Part shown: piece by piece, positions 1-13,040 of the stretch | Position numbering within the stretch: position 1 is the stretch's first letter | Layout of the letters: each line of letters begins with the position of its first letter | NCBI RefSeq assembly: GCF_000002235.5 | Contig: NW_022145611.1 | Span: forward strand, 17,395,633 to 17,459,632 | Length of the DNA: 64,000 nt | Direction: 5' to 3' | Source: Strongylocentrotus purpuratus | Taxonomy: Eukaryota > Echinodermata > Echinoidea > Camarodonta > Strongylocentrotidae | Notes under the pieces: model-generated | Told to the model about the DNA's origin: nothing | Seen by the model: the letters and a program-made list of their open reading frames with translations, nothing else | Databases searched by the model: none | Translations under genes and position numbers: made by a program

Positions 1-2780
1 ATTTTATCTATGCAGTGCCAGAAAGGCATTAATCCGGTGTTAAAGCATATGAGTTAATGCTCTTTTGTCTTCAAACAGATGATTCAAACCATTCCATTAT
101 AAGAGAATGTTTTGAGCATCTGCTGGGAGCGCGATATCAAGTTTGGGGCTACGCCTTACATGCCAATGCATAATGGAGCTTCTTCTTCACTGTTTCTTAT
201 CCCTGGAGCAGAATGTGCAATTAAGCCAATCAAAAAGCACCCCTTTCATGAATACCAGAGAGTGGGTTTCTATCTGGGTTAAGCCATGATTACCTCTAGG
301 GATAGGAGATGGACAGCTCTTTCACACAAGATGAACATTACATGAACTTGGATAAAGAACCACAACACATCACTGAAAAGCAAAAGGGGCATACACTTGG
401 GATACAAAATGTATTATTTTAAGAAGAAAAAAAATTAAAGAGGGCATTGCTAGAGCATACAAGATATTGCTAGCCAGCCACATCAGTTCACACTCACGAT
501 TAGTCTGACCTGTTATGTATGCATTTTTAAAAATATTTTAATATGCCGTTATGATGTTCACATTGACAATGGACCATTGTTCTCTTTCAACTTTTAATGT
601 GATGATAAGATGATAAGACCCTCGTTTTGCTCTACTTTTCATTGTAAATTCTTTCAGTTTTTGAATTTCAGACAAGAAAAATTCAACTACTTACAGTTGC
701 CCGGGACACATGGATGCCCAAGATCTAAGTCTGGACCCCTTTCCTAAAGAGTAAAAGCGTAAACTCTGTTTTTGCCTGTCAGAATGGGATTTGGGGGGTG
801 ATTAAAGCAGATGTAACACGACATCAATCACCATCCCTCGTTTCCCTTGTGAGAGCAGTGAAATGCCCCCAAACCATTTAAATATTTATGCAATCCTGAA
901 AAGTCCCAGCAGCCATTAAAGCTCTTGTCTCTTGAGAGCATTTGCTCCCTGGTATTTGAGCGAGGGAGGGGAGGGGGACCGATAGGAGAGAGAATGAATG
1001 ATGACTTTAATGGCTCCCATCGGTGAGCCTTTATATCCTTTTGTCTGTGGCATTCCTTATCGATAATGTCCCTTCTGTTTTTTTATTTGAACATTTTGTT
1101 GTGATTGCGGTCTTTATTTTGGTACTAACAAGCAGACACCCAGGCTTCAGTCGTTTGAGAGATGCTACTTTATTTCCTGACATTTGGAGTTTGGAGGAAA
1201 CTCCTCTAACTGTAGAACATAATTGATGATTTTGAAGAGTTCCTCTCAGAATGCATAATCCCCTCTCACCCATCACATTCCCTGATAATGTGCTTAAAGG
1301 AAAAACTTTCTATTTATTTCATTGATGTAATTGATCTACTTGATTTCTTTGATTGTAATGTTTTTTCAGAACTCATTTTACATCCATGTTGTTTTGTCAC
1401 TTTCACTCAATATTTTTGGCTTGATGTTACATTTCTTCTCATATTGTCAGTTAGAAAATATGCAGATTGAAAAAAACTTATTATTAGATCACTTCTGCAT
1501 TATTTAGCATCCTAATGGTTGTAGTCTTTTTTATTTTCCATTTTAAGCTGTTTAGTCTGAATGTGGTCATTATTTTGGTTCTATCAAACAGCAAGTTGGC
1601 CACTCAGTATTCAAATTTGCATTTCTTTTCTTATTTAAAATCTTTATGTAACAATTTGAAATCCAACTACCACATAAGTCTGTGAATATTGATGTGCATC
1701 CCATCTTTCTTTTCTCTTCTTTTTTTCTGTCTTTTCCCCCTTTTACCAATATTTTGTTCCTCCATATTTGTATTATTATGTATCCTTTGAAGGTAGGGTT
1801 AGGGTTAGGGTTAGGGTTAGGGTTATGTATCCTTTGAAGGTACTATCAAGCTTTGCTTATTTTGTCAACCCTCCTGTTTGATGTTCTCAATTAGTTACAC
1901 CCAGCCTTACTTTATTCTACATATATTCTTTTGTCATGTGTAAATTTGTAATATTTGTTTGTTATATATTTGTAAAAATGCAAAAGAAAAAGAAAATCAA
2001 ACAGAAAAAAATAAATCAAAAATCAAATAAAATCAAATAATTATAGGCGTTATCTCATGAGAGATCAATCGAATCATACTTCAGTTCAATGACATTTTGA
2101 ATCCTAGTGGACCTCCAAAACTATCCCAAATGAAATGATGACTCCTTGAGCCTCTGCCAGAATGCATCTTTCTCATCATCCATTTTATGACATGTTATGC
2201 AATGCATAATGACTGATCATCTCATTATAGCTAAACCTAATGAATGCTGAAAGCCATTTAAGCCTGCTCAGATGGCATACATATTTAGATATAATTTTCC
2301 CATCCATATGACCATTGATAAAAGATGCTATTTGTGATGGTATCCTTAATACTCTCTTTCCTGGATGATACAATTTATCATTTTCCTATTCTTAAGTCCA
2401 TTCTCAATCCCGATGTCTTTTGGTCCACTTTCTTGTTTTACTTAATTTGTTAAAGCTCTCTGTCAAATATTTTATTCCATATTTCACATATTTACGTGGT
2501 TAAATCTTGTTAATAAGATTTTAAATTGTTTATGTACAAGAACCTATTTACAGCTTTGCTTAATTACTTTAATGACTTTCTTCACCAATTACAATAATAC
2601 TGTTTGTGATGACATCTTGTACACACACATGTTCCTGTGCTACATCTAACATATTATTATTCCTTTTTTTTCTTATTATCATTTTTTCCATTATTTCCAT
2701 TTCAAATCTATGCAACCTTTTTTACTCTTGTTAAAATGTATTACAATTTTTTTCTCACTCTTTCTCTTCTTTAATTGCAG
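1..2780 (+). other. Upstream intron of ADPGK (no exon seen)
   Basis: The first ADPGK exon I can support begins at 2781 with an acceptor and continues a codon started upstream, so this stretch is intronic if the gene is normal. I looked for the expected upstream ADPGK protein (glycine-rich substrate-binding segments) and saw none. The region is AT-rich, with a purine-rich patch near 960 and an interstitial telomere tract at 1794-1825. A short basal region or other noncoding exon cannot be excluded. Confidence 0.5.
1776..1842. repeat. Interstitial TTAGGG tract between 20-bp direct repeats
   Basis: Five perfect TAGGGT units lie at 1794-1823. They are flanked by an exact 20-bp direct repeat (1776-1795 and 1823-1842) that starts TTATGTATCC and ends GAAGGTA. 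Interstitial telomere repeats are known to be added at double-strand breaks during repair; duplication of the flanking sequence is consistent with filling of staggered ends. Confidence 0.9.
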
Positions 2781-4904
2781 TTGTCGGTGAGCCTGTAGAA
2801 GAAGATGATGTACATGTTATTTTGGAGTATAAAACAGGAGAGAAGTTTGGCAAATATACGTCACCTAGGGCAAACAGGTAAACAAAATGCAATTACTCAT
2901 CAGCCTACAATCTTTTCAATAATTATCATTACAGTTATGAATTTCATCAAGAAAACTATTTTCTCACATGAACCAATAAGGAGGAAGTATTCAACTCTTC
3001 TTTGGGCTAATAACGGCTTTTCATGTCAAACATACACACAACACTATACAGACAAATGAGATATTTTGTGCAATGTATTGTCAAGTAGATTTCATTGTAC
3101 TTTATGACAGATTTACGGTAAGGTGGATTTTGATTATGAAGAAAACACATTGCTAGGGCTATTCAGAAAACAACACTTTTTTTTCTTCACACAGACAAGA
3201 GACATTGACAAAATGAGGATTCTGTAGTCATATTATTTAATTGCACATTTATTCCATTACATGACAAATGTATTAACAAAAAAAACAAAAAGTTTGAATT
3301 CATTGTTGAAGGAAAAATTAACCTCTTGTGATTTTATTTTCTCCTTGACTCTTTTCCCTCAGGTTTATCATACACAGTGATATACACAACCCTTACTTGA
3401 GTGGATTAGAGGAATTTCAGGAGGAGCTGAAAGTTTTCAAGCCTCAGGTTGTAGTCCTGGGTGGTCTTCAAATGATGGATAACTTTCCTTTCGCAGCAGG
3501 TAGCCATATTTCATCTGTCTTGATACGATCAGTTACAGATTCTTCTGTAATTGTAGTACTTAGTAATACTTTTAGAGTAGCAGGAGCATTACCATGTGAC
3601 GGACATGAGCAATGTACAAGAAGTCACTAGTAATATTTCTCTTTCAAATTGACCTTACTTACAGTTACAGTTGATTGTACGGGATGTACGTTATTTTTAT
3701 TGTAATGAATTGATTCTAATTGATCCAGTGCAAGGCTAATTGGCCTATTATGTTTCAACTGACTGATGTGACATGAATGTCCTTCTCCTGTAATCACATA
3801 CTACAGGTCAGAACAGTGCATAACATTACATACCCATCTGTAGTCACAAACACGATTACCAGCTGTCTTTGAAGGTCATAATTTGACTTTGAATGGATTG
3901 TACAAATTTGTATCATATTCCAATTGGTTGACATGCAGGTAATATTGAATTGAATTGATAATTGTTTTATTGAGAATAAAAGAATAACAATGCATCGAAG
4001 CCTAAACGGCTGAATTGGGCAATGTTTTACAAATGTAAAATATTATATAATATAAACTTTCATAGTAAATGACATCAAAATTAATGAACTGAACGTGAAT
4101 GAGTACATGTAAATTGTATAAAATGATATTGCATAATTGCATTAGAATATAAAGTATAAAAATAATCTTTATTAAATTGCTTCACACAGGATTCAAGTAG
4201 ATGACATATAAATTAATTATTTGATTGTTTTTACAGGTGAGAGGGAGGCCAGACTTGAGAAGCAGAGAACCATGATCCTGGGTCTCCCTAGCTCCACCCC
4301 AGTTCACCTGGAGCTGGCCTCATTTGCCGAGGAGGCTCTGCTCCACCAGCTCCTGGAGTACGTCATTCCTTACAGCGACTCCTTGGGCATGAACGAACAG
4401 GAGCTACCCAACCTCTACAGTCTCCTCAACTATGGCAATGTCAGTCTGGCTTCAGATGCCTATCCTAGAGTAGCCACAGTCCTGGACCAGATACGGTCTG
4501 TCTACAGCATCCTCAAGAATATACCGCAGAGGGAAGGACTGCGGAGGGTCACACGGCTCCACATCCACACCCTAGCCTTCCAGGCGATCCTGACAACCGA
4601 AGGCTCAGCATGGAAGAACACCATGTCAGCAACGGCAAAGGCATCATTGACGGCACACAGGCACGTCTGCGCCAGCTCCGAAGTCGACATGGCCAAGTCA
4701 CGGCTCATCATGGATGACTCTTTTTCGGTTTCGATGGAAGACGGTAGTCGCAAGATCCCATTAGACGTGGATAAACCGGTTTCATGTTGGAAAGAGGACG
4801 ATTACGAGATTTGCGTTGCGCCTGTCTTGGTCTGTACGCAGGTCCACAAGACTGCAGGAGGTGGAGACAATATTTCATCAGCCGGTCTGTCTGTTCAGAT
4901 ATGA
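2781..4904 (+). CDS. ADPGK: ADP-dependent glucokinase, C-terminal three exons (5' partial)
   Basis: The enzyme phosphorylates glucose using ADP instead of ATP, giving glucose-6-phosphate and AMP; the animal protein is ER-associated. Exons: 2781-2877, 3363-3499, 4237-4904, joined in phases 2 and 1, all GT-AG. Together they encode about 300 residues of a protein normally near 500. Recognisable family blocks are VILEYKTGEK and RANRFI (exon 1), VVVLGGLQMM (exon 2, human VVLSGLHMM), then PVHLELAS, LGMNEQEL, RLHIHTLAF and PVLVC in the long last exon. Near the C terminus TAGGGDNIS matches human TVGLGDAIS; the Asp is the catalytic base of the ribokinase-like fold. The tail after it is shorter than in human and ends at TGA 4902-4904. 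The gene converges on ANAPC1 on the other strand about 8 kb away. Upstream exons are outside the window. Confidence 0.95.
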
Positions 4905-5660
4905 GGAGATAGTAAATAGACACTGAGTGCATTGATTCATCGGAACTCTTTTCCAAGGAATGTCTTAATACATGTTCCGCTGTGTACAAATTGGTCACAA
5001 GAGACACATTCAATACTTCTACAAACATATATGTAGGTGAATGAAGGTATAACAGATACAAAAGGTGCACATTAAAAAATTAAACTACCAGTGATGGGTA
5101 ATGAATGTCCCCTGCTGTTGTTGGTTGTTGGAAATGTACTCTCAAAGATATGTTGACAACTCAGTTGCTGAAGCTTTAGGAAATATTATGCCAAGGATCA
5201 TTGTACTATGTTTATGATACAGTTTTGGGCTTGAGCAGTAATAATGTCCAATTATACATGTATTACATTCAAGCTGTAGTACACTGGAAATGAAGGATGT
5301 ATCATATTTTCAAAGTTTAAAAGCAGACATAAACAGAACAGCTATAAGATCCTGGTTTGCTGCCTGAGTATATGCATACCGTACATTTAATATCTTCTAT
5401 TTTTCCTAAACTGCATTTTTTCTTTTCGTCTGTCAAAATCTTCATTAAATCAGTACTTGATGATATTTGCATGCACAACAAAGTTGTTTCTATGTAATCA
5501 TTAATCATCATATTTTTGTGTGTGCTTATTTTACATGTGAAAGCCTGTGGAAGAATGGTACGCCTATGATTAGTCAAAATATTTTAATTTATGAACTTTA
5601 TCTTTGTAAATTGCCTTAATCTTGTGCATTCAAAATAAAATATCTAATCTGAGATTTGGA
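4905..5660 (+). promoter_or_regulatory. ADPGK: ADPGK 3' UTR with AATAAA signal
   Basis: After the stop codon there is no further exon with ADPGK similarity. A canonical AATAAA lies at 5634-5639, followed by a T-rich stretch, giving a 3' UTR of roughly 750 nt. The end point is inferred from the signal, not from transcript data. Confidence 0.6.
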
Positions 5661-8600
5661 CCAAGTTGAATCATTATTGAAAACTTTTTTTATATTCAAA
5701 GTACTTAAAGTTCATGTGATTTGTTTTTAAAAATATGTTTGGATTTTCATCATATATTTTTTTTATTGAGTTTTCCCCAATTTGCCTAACTAATTGGTAG
5801 GCATTTCTGATTTTTTTTTCAAAGAGCAAAATTACGTAGTAAAAAAATCTACATGTACTGAAATCTATGAAATATGAAGCGTTATGCAGTTATTTATGGT
5901 GAAGTTTTTTCAAGAAAGAGTAATCATTAAATTTCTTCATCATGCCAAAATCTCAGATGCAGACAATCGAGACCACATTCTAAAAAAAAAAAATTGCATA
6001 TGAAAAGTACTAATAGTCTTACACATATAACAGTGTGAGCAATATTAAGATTTTCCATTACCGGTAATGGTCTTTTATTTATGATGTCGAGTATATTCTA
6101 AATGAAGTTTTACATGAAGTGCAATTACGACATTAATACTCTTAGAACATCAGTTAGTTAGCACAGCTCAACTACCTAATGGTTAAAGGTCGATTCCTTT
6201 ATCATGTCGATAAAATCAGATTACACCAGTTATTGCTCTGTGCATTTAGCGAGATGTAGACTACCATGTTTTCTCATAATTATATTTAGGAAGGGGAATG
6301 TGTTAAGTTTTAAAATAAGTTTTGATGTGAATAAATTGTGTGCCTGACTTTGTTTTCCTTCTGCATTATAGATAATGTCAACCATAAGGAGAAAAAGATT
6401 AAGAAAGGGAACAAGGCTTTAGATTACGACAAACTTCCTTTGGTCCGTGATGGGGATTATTTTATCTTGAAATGTAAATGATTTTTATAATGCTCTTGTC
6501 ATGCTGTTTAGCATATTCAAGGAAACTTGGTATGTGCATGTATACGAAAGTGCTTCTTAAGTTTATTATCACACTTATTTCAATTTGTTGTCATAACATG
6601 TGCTTTGTGTATGAAGCTGTTTACAAGCCTAATTTAGAAATACCGGTATATCTTACACATGTGTTCATCGTTCAATTTTTTAATTTTTTAAATGATCACC
6701 ATACATGTAGGTTTCTACATACCGGTACACATCTATGTTAATGTATTAGACATATCAGTGAAAGTAACAATTATTCTGAATTTGCTTTTCTCTTTAAAAG
6801 GTATTTCACAAATTTGGGAGTAATAATAATGATATGTATTCATATTGCGGCTCCCTTCAATATATCATGTATCATAAAGCTGAGAAAGAGTCATCTAGAA
6901 ACTTCTCTGAGTGCAGATTTTTTCTTTCATCTATGAATTTCTTCAACCAAAATTGAATGTCTACTTAAAAACCCTAAACGGCTTTCCCATTTTGTTTTGT
7001 AAAAGCAAGTAAAATTGGATTCATCCCCTTATTGTTAAAACCTCACCTTCATTCCCTGTTTTTTAAAAACAACGCATTTTTATTAAAGCTGAAAAAATTA
7101 ATTGGAACTGTCAATGATGGATCTGTAAACAAGGTGACAATGCACCATATGTTGATAAAAATCAATATCAAGTTTCCATCATCAGGTGTCATCATCATAT
7201 GTTGTCTCTTGAAAGATATAGCTGGGTCGGGTATTCTATGTGTAAATTAAACCTGGTTTGCAGGGAAAGGAGGTATATGCTTTCATATACGTGTAATGTT
7301 ACAGTGGCCTGCCACTTCGACATAAATCAAAATCGGGTGCAGTTGTAGACGAAGAGGGATTTTTTTTTACATGGTCGGAGGTGGTGGCTTTGGGGCTCTT
7401 GCTGTCATTTCCTACATGTGCCTCGCATTAATTTGTTTACAAGCAGAAACATTAGGAGGCTTGAGCCCATGCACCAGGCTTCCCTGTAGAAATGCTACTG
7501 ATCAAACAGCTCTCTGCACTGATGTACTTTGATCAATATCTGCTCCAAGGGAACAGAATGAAGTCTTTTGAGTTACATTATTTTAATTTTGCACCAACTT
7601 TATTATTGAAAAAAAAAATTAATGTATCTTTTTCTTTGAAAGATTATTGGATTTGTGCCATGTTTAAATATAGTCTATAGTGATATAGTGCTTTTTAAAT
7701 ATATCCAATATAGACTGGTTTTGGGGGATTAATGGGTTTTAAAATTAAAAGCTTTTCTACATTAAAGAAAATCAGTATAATATGTACCATCTGATTATTC
7801 ACTTGGGAGATAAAAATGTATAGTATATCAGAGTTGAATGATGTTTATTTAAAGGTGGGTTGCAAAATAAGCAGGTATATATAAATGCATTCATACCATC
7901 TGTAAAGACTAGTGTAAAGACTATAGTAGCCTGCTACTTTGACATAAATCAAAATGCTTTCTGCACTGATGCATTTTATCAATATATGCCTCAGGGGTAT
8001 GATGTGAAATTCATAATAAAGAAAATGAATTGTGAGACAGAACAAACAAGGCCCATATTGCTTGCTTTTGCTAGGTCGCACAAGCAGAACTTAGGAATAG
8101 GGGAATATGATGGTACGTCATTGTGTATACAAGCCTTCAATTTACGTTATGCATGACTGCATGAGAAGGGCTGCATTCGAATAATGATATGGAGAAAATG
8201 CATATATTTGCTAAGGAAAAATAAAAAATTGACTTTGTTGTACCTGCAACTTTGAGATATACATTCTAGTGGTTGTTTCGAGGTAGGATTTATTGAGTTT
8301 GAAGTCTACCAACGTGTGCACATATTGATGTTTATCTTGGGTAGCATTATCTCTCAATCAAATATTGACAGAATGGCACTGAAATTCCTTACAGAACATT
8401 ACATGTAGCAAAGTGAAGCCAAGAACGGCTAGCACTATTGTGCGATAAGACTAACAAAATATTTTCTCTTTAACTGCATAGCATGGTTTGCTTTGCAAAT
8501 ACAGAATTTTGCTAAAAGAACCAAATTTCAGTAATAATTTTGGCTTGGCAGATTTTTGCTGTAATTTTGGCAGTAAATACATTATAAATTAGCATTTTAT

Positions 8601-11470
8601 TCTACTTAAGAATTGGACTGAATTATATCATGAATGATATTAATTAAGAAGAACAATAGTTTTGCCCACTTGGCTATATATTGTTTGCAGGAAGTGCATT
8701 GAAATCGTGTCTCCTTCCACTTTAAAATGTGATTGAATATGAATAATATTTGGCAGATTAGAAATTTTTCTTTTGCACACTTCGCTATTTTTTTTGAGGA
8801 GATCTATGCATTATGAATTTGCATCTTTTTTTCTTTTTTTTTGGGGGGGGGGGGGGGGGGGTCCTGAAATACATGTATGATGAATGATCAGAGGTAGATT
8901 ACACATTCACAAGAGCCCATCCATACTGCTTTACAGTTGTATCAAGTAATGCAATACCAATATGTATCATGACTGTACCTTTAAAGAGCACCTGCAGCGT
9001 GTTTATCAATTCATTACCTGTATGTTCAGCTCATAAATTTCCCAGGGCAGCACAAAAGATGTGTTTTATGTCTGTATTCAAGAGGCAGTCATGCATGCTT
9101 ACCATACCTAGCACCTTTTAGAGCAGCCAAGCATTCATGCAGTGTGTTTATTTGCACATTATGCTCATACATGTTTGAGCATGGATCGAATTAAATTATG
9201 TTTAGACTATGCTCCGCTGAGACTGTCTGGCTTCGCTGAATCCCTCCCCAACATGTGTTAGAGGAAATTTATGACAACAAACAAGTGTCAAATACTCCTC
9301 CAAACTAGACAGCATTTTCTGTCTAATTAAAAAAATAATTCATACAAAGATTTACTACATGTATTCTGTGCAATACAATGTTTATGGAATCACTAGATTT
9401 TTGAAATTTATGAATAATATTGCAGAGTATTGGTCAGCTGCACAAAAACAGGCTTGCACTTTCATTTACACAGGACATGGTGAAAAGATGGCATTTAGTA
9501 AAAACAATGGATAAGGTTTCTATGGAACATTGTATACATGTTATGGCATTTACATAGATAGGGAAGGGATGTCTATATACGGTACATAATTCCATGTTAT
9601 AAATGTTCATCATAAGATAAAATTGAGGATAACGTGTATCTTTGATATGAAATATTTTGAAATGTGGATTGAATTAGCTGATATTAATTTTTCATTGGAA
9701 TATGTTTATTTCTTTAATTCTTTTTTAAAAAGGTGCATGTAAGTTGTCCAGTTTTAAAGGCCCATTTGTAGTTTGACTCAAAAATATATATTTTACTGAC
9801 ATATGACATGGAATTTAACCTTTGGTTGTAGGGTTATGTTTTTAATGGTTCTATTTGCAGAAGATAGCAATATGAAATTACATTTCAAAGGTTTTCATAT
9901 TCAATATTAAATAATTAACTTTTTAGTACTGCCAATTTATTATGTATGTTTTGCACCCAACTATATTTGTCACGATCTATACTAGAAGCAGATGTGGTGA
10001 CATTGTTAAAGGGTCGGTCATAATTTTTTCTTTTTTTTTAAAGAAAAAATATATATTTGTCCTTGGGCCTAATCACAGCTGTTTGGAGCTTTACTTGGAA
10101 AAAAAAGATTTTATTGCTCATTATTATGTTATAATTTATATATACATTGGTGGCAATATCATAAGGAATATGCTGTATCATTATAAAGGTATTTTTTCAC
10201 ATGAATAAAAATTACTGTTTTTAAAATCACACTTGATCTGAGCTCTCTTTGTGTCTTTCTTTTTCTTGCAGTTTTTGCTTGTTAAATCATATACACTGTT
10301 CGCCGACCTTAGTTATTGCATCGATTACTCCACTGACATTCATTGCGACACTGAGCGAACAGCAAGGCGCGCAAATAGTGATATTTGGATCATGGACATA
10401 ATTTCACACACACACACACACACACACAATTTCTAATCACAATTTAGAAAGCTGAATATCACTTGTGTGTGTGAATGACCATATATATTTTCTATAAGTA
10501 TGTGTGTGTGTAACATGGTAGGGGTCAACATTCATTACTCCACAGGAAGAAAAAAAAATCAAATTGCAACTAATTTCAAATAAAATAAATACTTGAATAC
10601 CCAATAAATTTGGAAAGAAGCACTCAAAGAAAAACAAGCAAAATAAAACAAAGGAAGACACATTATATTCAAGATTTATTTGCAAAATATGTAATAACTT
10701 CTTTGTACGATTGCATACAAACAGAGTAAGCAAGAAGGAATATTTAACATACATATTTAATATTGACTCTTGTCTCTATTGGCAAATTACAGAGCACATG
10801 ATGACCAAACAATCATCATGAGGTGATCACCCATAGTTACATTTAACATTTCTGCATACAGCTTCATGTCCCGTACGTAAGAGTTCAATCGGGTAATTCA
10901 AAAAAATATATCAAAATCATATTTTGATATGTCTATTTTTCACTAATACAATCTTCTTGGACTTGCCCATACAAGATTTTCTGCAAGAATATGTAATACA
11001 AAATTGCAAAATAGTACGTGGTCTGTGGTTTTGCAAAGTGTAATAGTTTAGAACTGATTTGAAATTTTTTAAAATGTGACCAACATGGAGAAAAAATTAG
11101 AGATCATTTTTCATTTTGGAGCAGTCATAAGTCTTCTTTTTTTTTTTTGGGGGGGGGGAGATGATTATACAGTTTTATCAGGAAAAACAAACTGTAAGGC
11201 ATATCAACACTATTATTCATTCGCTTGAATGCAATTAATTAGGGCATTGATTTCAGGAATTGCCAATAGTCGATATTATTGAAAAATGGCATTGGAATAT
11301 CATCCTGACACTGCACAATAATAGATGATCAATGAAAGCAGTTGCCACCCCCCACTCGTAAAAAAAACTTGACATATTGTGATTATGAAAGGCTCCTTTT
11401 TCAAATTAAAGCAATCCCTGCTCGAGAAAGATGAGACCAACCAAATAATGATTTTACTAACTCAAAATGG
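5661..11470. other. Gene-poor spacer between ADPGK and ANAPC1
   Basis: Apart from the candidate exon at 6372-6481 I see no supported gene. The spacer is AT-rich and holds long homopolymer runs (poly-G near 8845-8862 and 11150), an (AC)n microsatellite near 10406-10430, and a diverged duplication: the stretch around 7309-7560 resembles 7925-7995, with about 160 bp extra in the first copy. An AATAAA on the minus strand near 10672-10677 is a possible distal poly(A) signal for ANAPC1. Confidence 0.4.
6372..6481 (+). CDS. Candidate terminal coding exon, unidentified
   Basis: A strong acceptor (polypyrimidine run, then CATTATAG) is followed by an open frame that ends at TGA 6479-6481. It encodes 36 residues, rich in Lys at first (HKEKKIKKGNK), then DYDKLPLVRDGDYFILK. 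The frame is entered in phase 1, the same phase in which ADPGK exon 2 (3363-3499) ends, so an alternative ADPGK end lacking the catalytic exon is formally possible, but so is the end of another gene or chance. I do not recognise the sequence and found no partner exon nearby. Confidence 0.25.
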
Positions 11471-11479
11471 TCTCCCTAT

Positions 11480-13040
11480 GCTAAGTGGAAACTGATGTTA
11501 GGCAAACTCCACATGACTGTATAACTCTTTGGTCACCTGCCTATGCTTGCCAAATCTTGGAGCACCCAAAGAACCCTGATCATTATCAAGTCCTAAAAAG
11601 ATTCCAGTGCCTGCCCCACTGCGAACACCAGTGCATCCTGATAACAGCTCACAGAGGCAAAGGGTAGTCTTGGAGAGCCCAGGATATCCCCGATTAGCAG
11701 CAACCAAAATGGAGTCCACCACTATCCAGGGGGTGTTTCACAAAGATCCTAAGTCAAACTTAACTCTAAGTTGGACTTAAAAATTATGGAGAGCCATTTG
11801 TAGCCTTAAAATAAAATATATTCAAAAGCGAAAAATCAAGTATTTTAGACTTTTTATACATTCCACATCAAGAACGTGAAATCTCCTTGATAATGGAAAA
11901 TATGAATGATTTGAATCAACATTTTATGCCTTTTCTAATAACTGTTGCAAAATATTTTCATAAGTGCTAACAGCTTTCCATAATTGTTAAGTCCAACTTA
12001 GAGATAAGTTCAACTTAAGATCTTTGTGAAACACCCCCCCCCCCCCCCTGGTCCCTTTAAAGACTGGGAACAGCCAACACTGGTAGGTAGTAGTCTATGG
12101 GAGCCCAGAAGACCCCTGATCTTAGTTAGGTCCCACAGACTGCAATGCTACCTGGTCCCCCTGTAAACACTACTGTATTCTGAAAGCAGCTGAAATCGAA
12201 AGACGGTAGTCCTGGAGGGCCTAGAGGATCCTCAAGGTCTGTCAGGTCCTACAGGGACTCTAATGCTGATTTACTCTGAAACAGCGGACACTGAAAGATA
12301 GTGGTCTTTGAGAGCAGAGAAGTAACTAAAGCACTGTCAGGTCAGGTCGTACACAAGAGTCTACTGCTAGCTGGTCACCTGCAAACACTGATATATCATG
12401 ACCTAATACTCGTAGATGGTACTTCTTTAAAAAGCAGAGAAGATCCCTGGTTGTCTGGTTTCATATGTACTAAACTATTATCTGTTCCCTAGGTCCTTCA
12501 ACACTATATCCTGAGTGTGGCAGATGTCGGAAGGTGGTTATCCTGGAGAGCCAGATATCCACTGATCACTGTTCAATTTGACAGGGGCCCTTCAACATTT
12601 TAAGGTTTCATGTGGATTCCACTGCTATCTGGTCCCACCAAACACTGGTACGTACTCTGGTATACACTGGTATGAAAAGCTGACTCCTTGGTATGGTAGT
12701 CTTGCAGAGCCAAGAAGGCCCTTGAACATGACATGGTTCCACATAGATTCAACTGCTACCTGATCCCCTGCAAATATTGTTTTCTTCTAAGAACAGCTAA
12801 CACTGGAAGGTGAAAGTCTTTGACAGCCTAGAAGATCCCTCATGGGCAACACCCTGTATCCTGCTCCTTGCAAACATTAGTAGTATGGTAGTCGCCGTGA
12901 TCAGTTAGGAATCCCTATCAATGTCAAGTTCCACATGGATCCTTCTGCTATCTGGTCCTCTGCAAACACTGGTATATCCTAAGAACAGCTGACACTGGGA
13001 GATGGTAATCTTGGAGAGCTGCAAAGACCTCTGGGAGTGA
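11480..13040 (-). repeat. Degenerate tandem array derived from the ANAPC1 terminal exon
   Basis: About 10-11 imperfect units of roughly 95-125 bp follow one another. Each carries a version of the core GGTAGTCTTGGAGAGC (cores near 11660, 12082, 12203, 12296, 12415, 12527, 12694, 12808, 12886 and 13003), and many also CTGCTACCTGGTCCCCTGC and AACAGCTGACACTGG. The unit nearest the gene is the last coding exon of ANAPC1 itself (12948-13048): the core overlaps the codons for LQDYHLPVS and the unit runs through the stop into the 3' UTR. A MITE (11726-12051) has inserted into one unit. The other units have diverged by substitutions and small indels and are not kept open in one frame. Confidence 0.8.
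11726..12051. mobile_element. MITE family A, copy 1 (full length)
   Basis: The left end CCAGGGGGTGTTTCACAAAG and the right end CTTTGTGAAACACCCCC...TGG are inverted repeats; the inner arms (TAAGTTGGACTT / AAGTCCAACTTA) also pair. The element is about 326 bp and noncoding, and interrupts the ANAPC1 terminal-exon array. Two further copies lie at 16595 and 23006. Confidence 0.85.

Noticed and set aside
7860-8156. 98-codon plus-strand frame
   Set aside because: No recognised motif, no splice borders, and it overlaps a diverged repeat related to 7309-7560.
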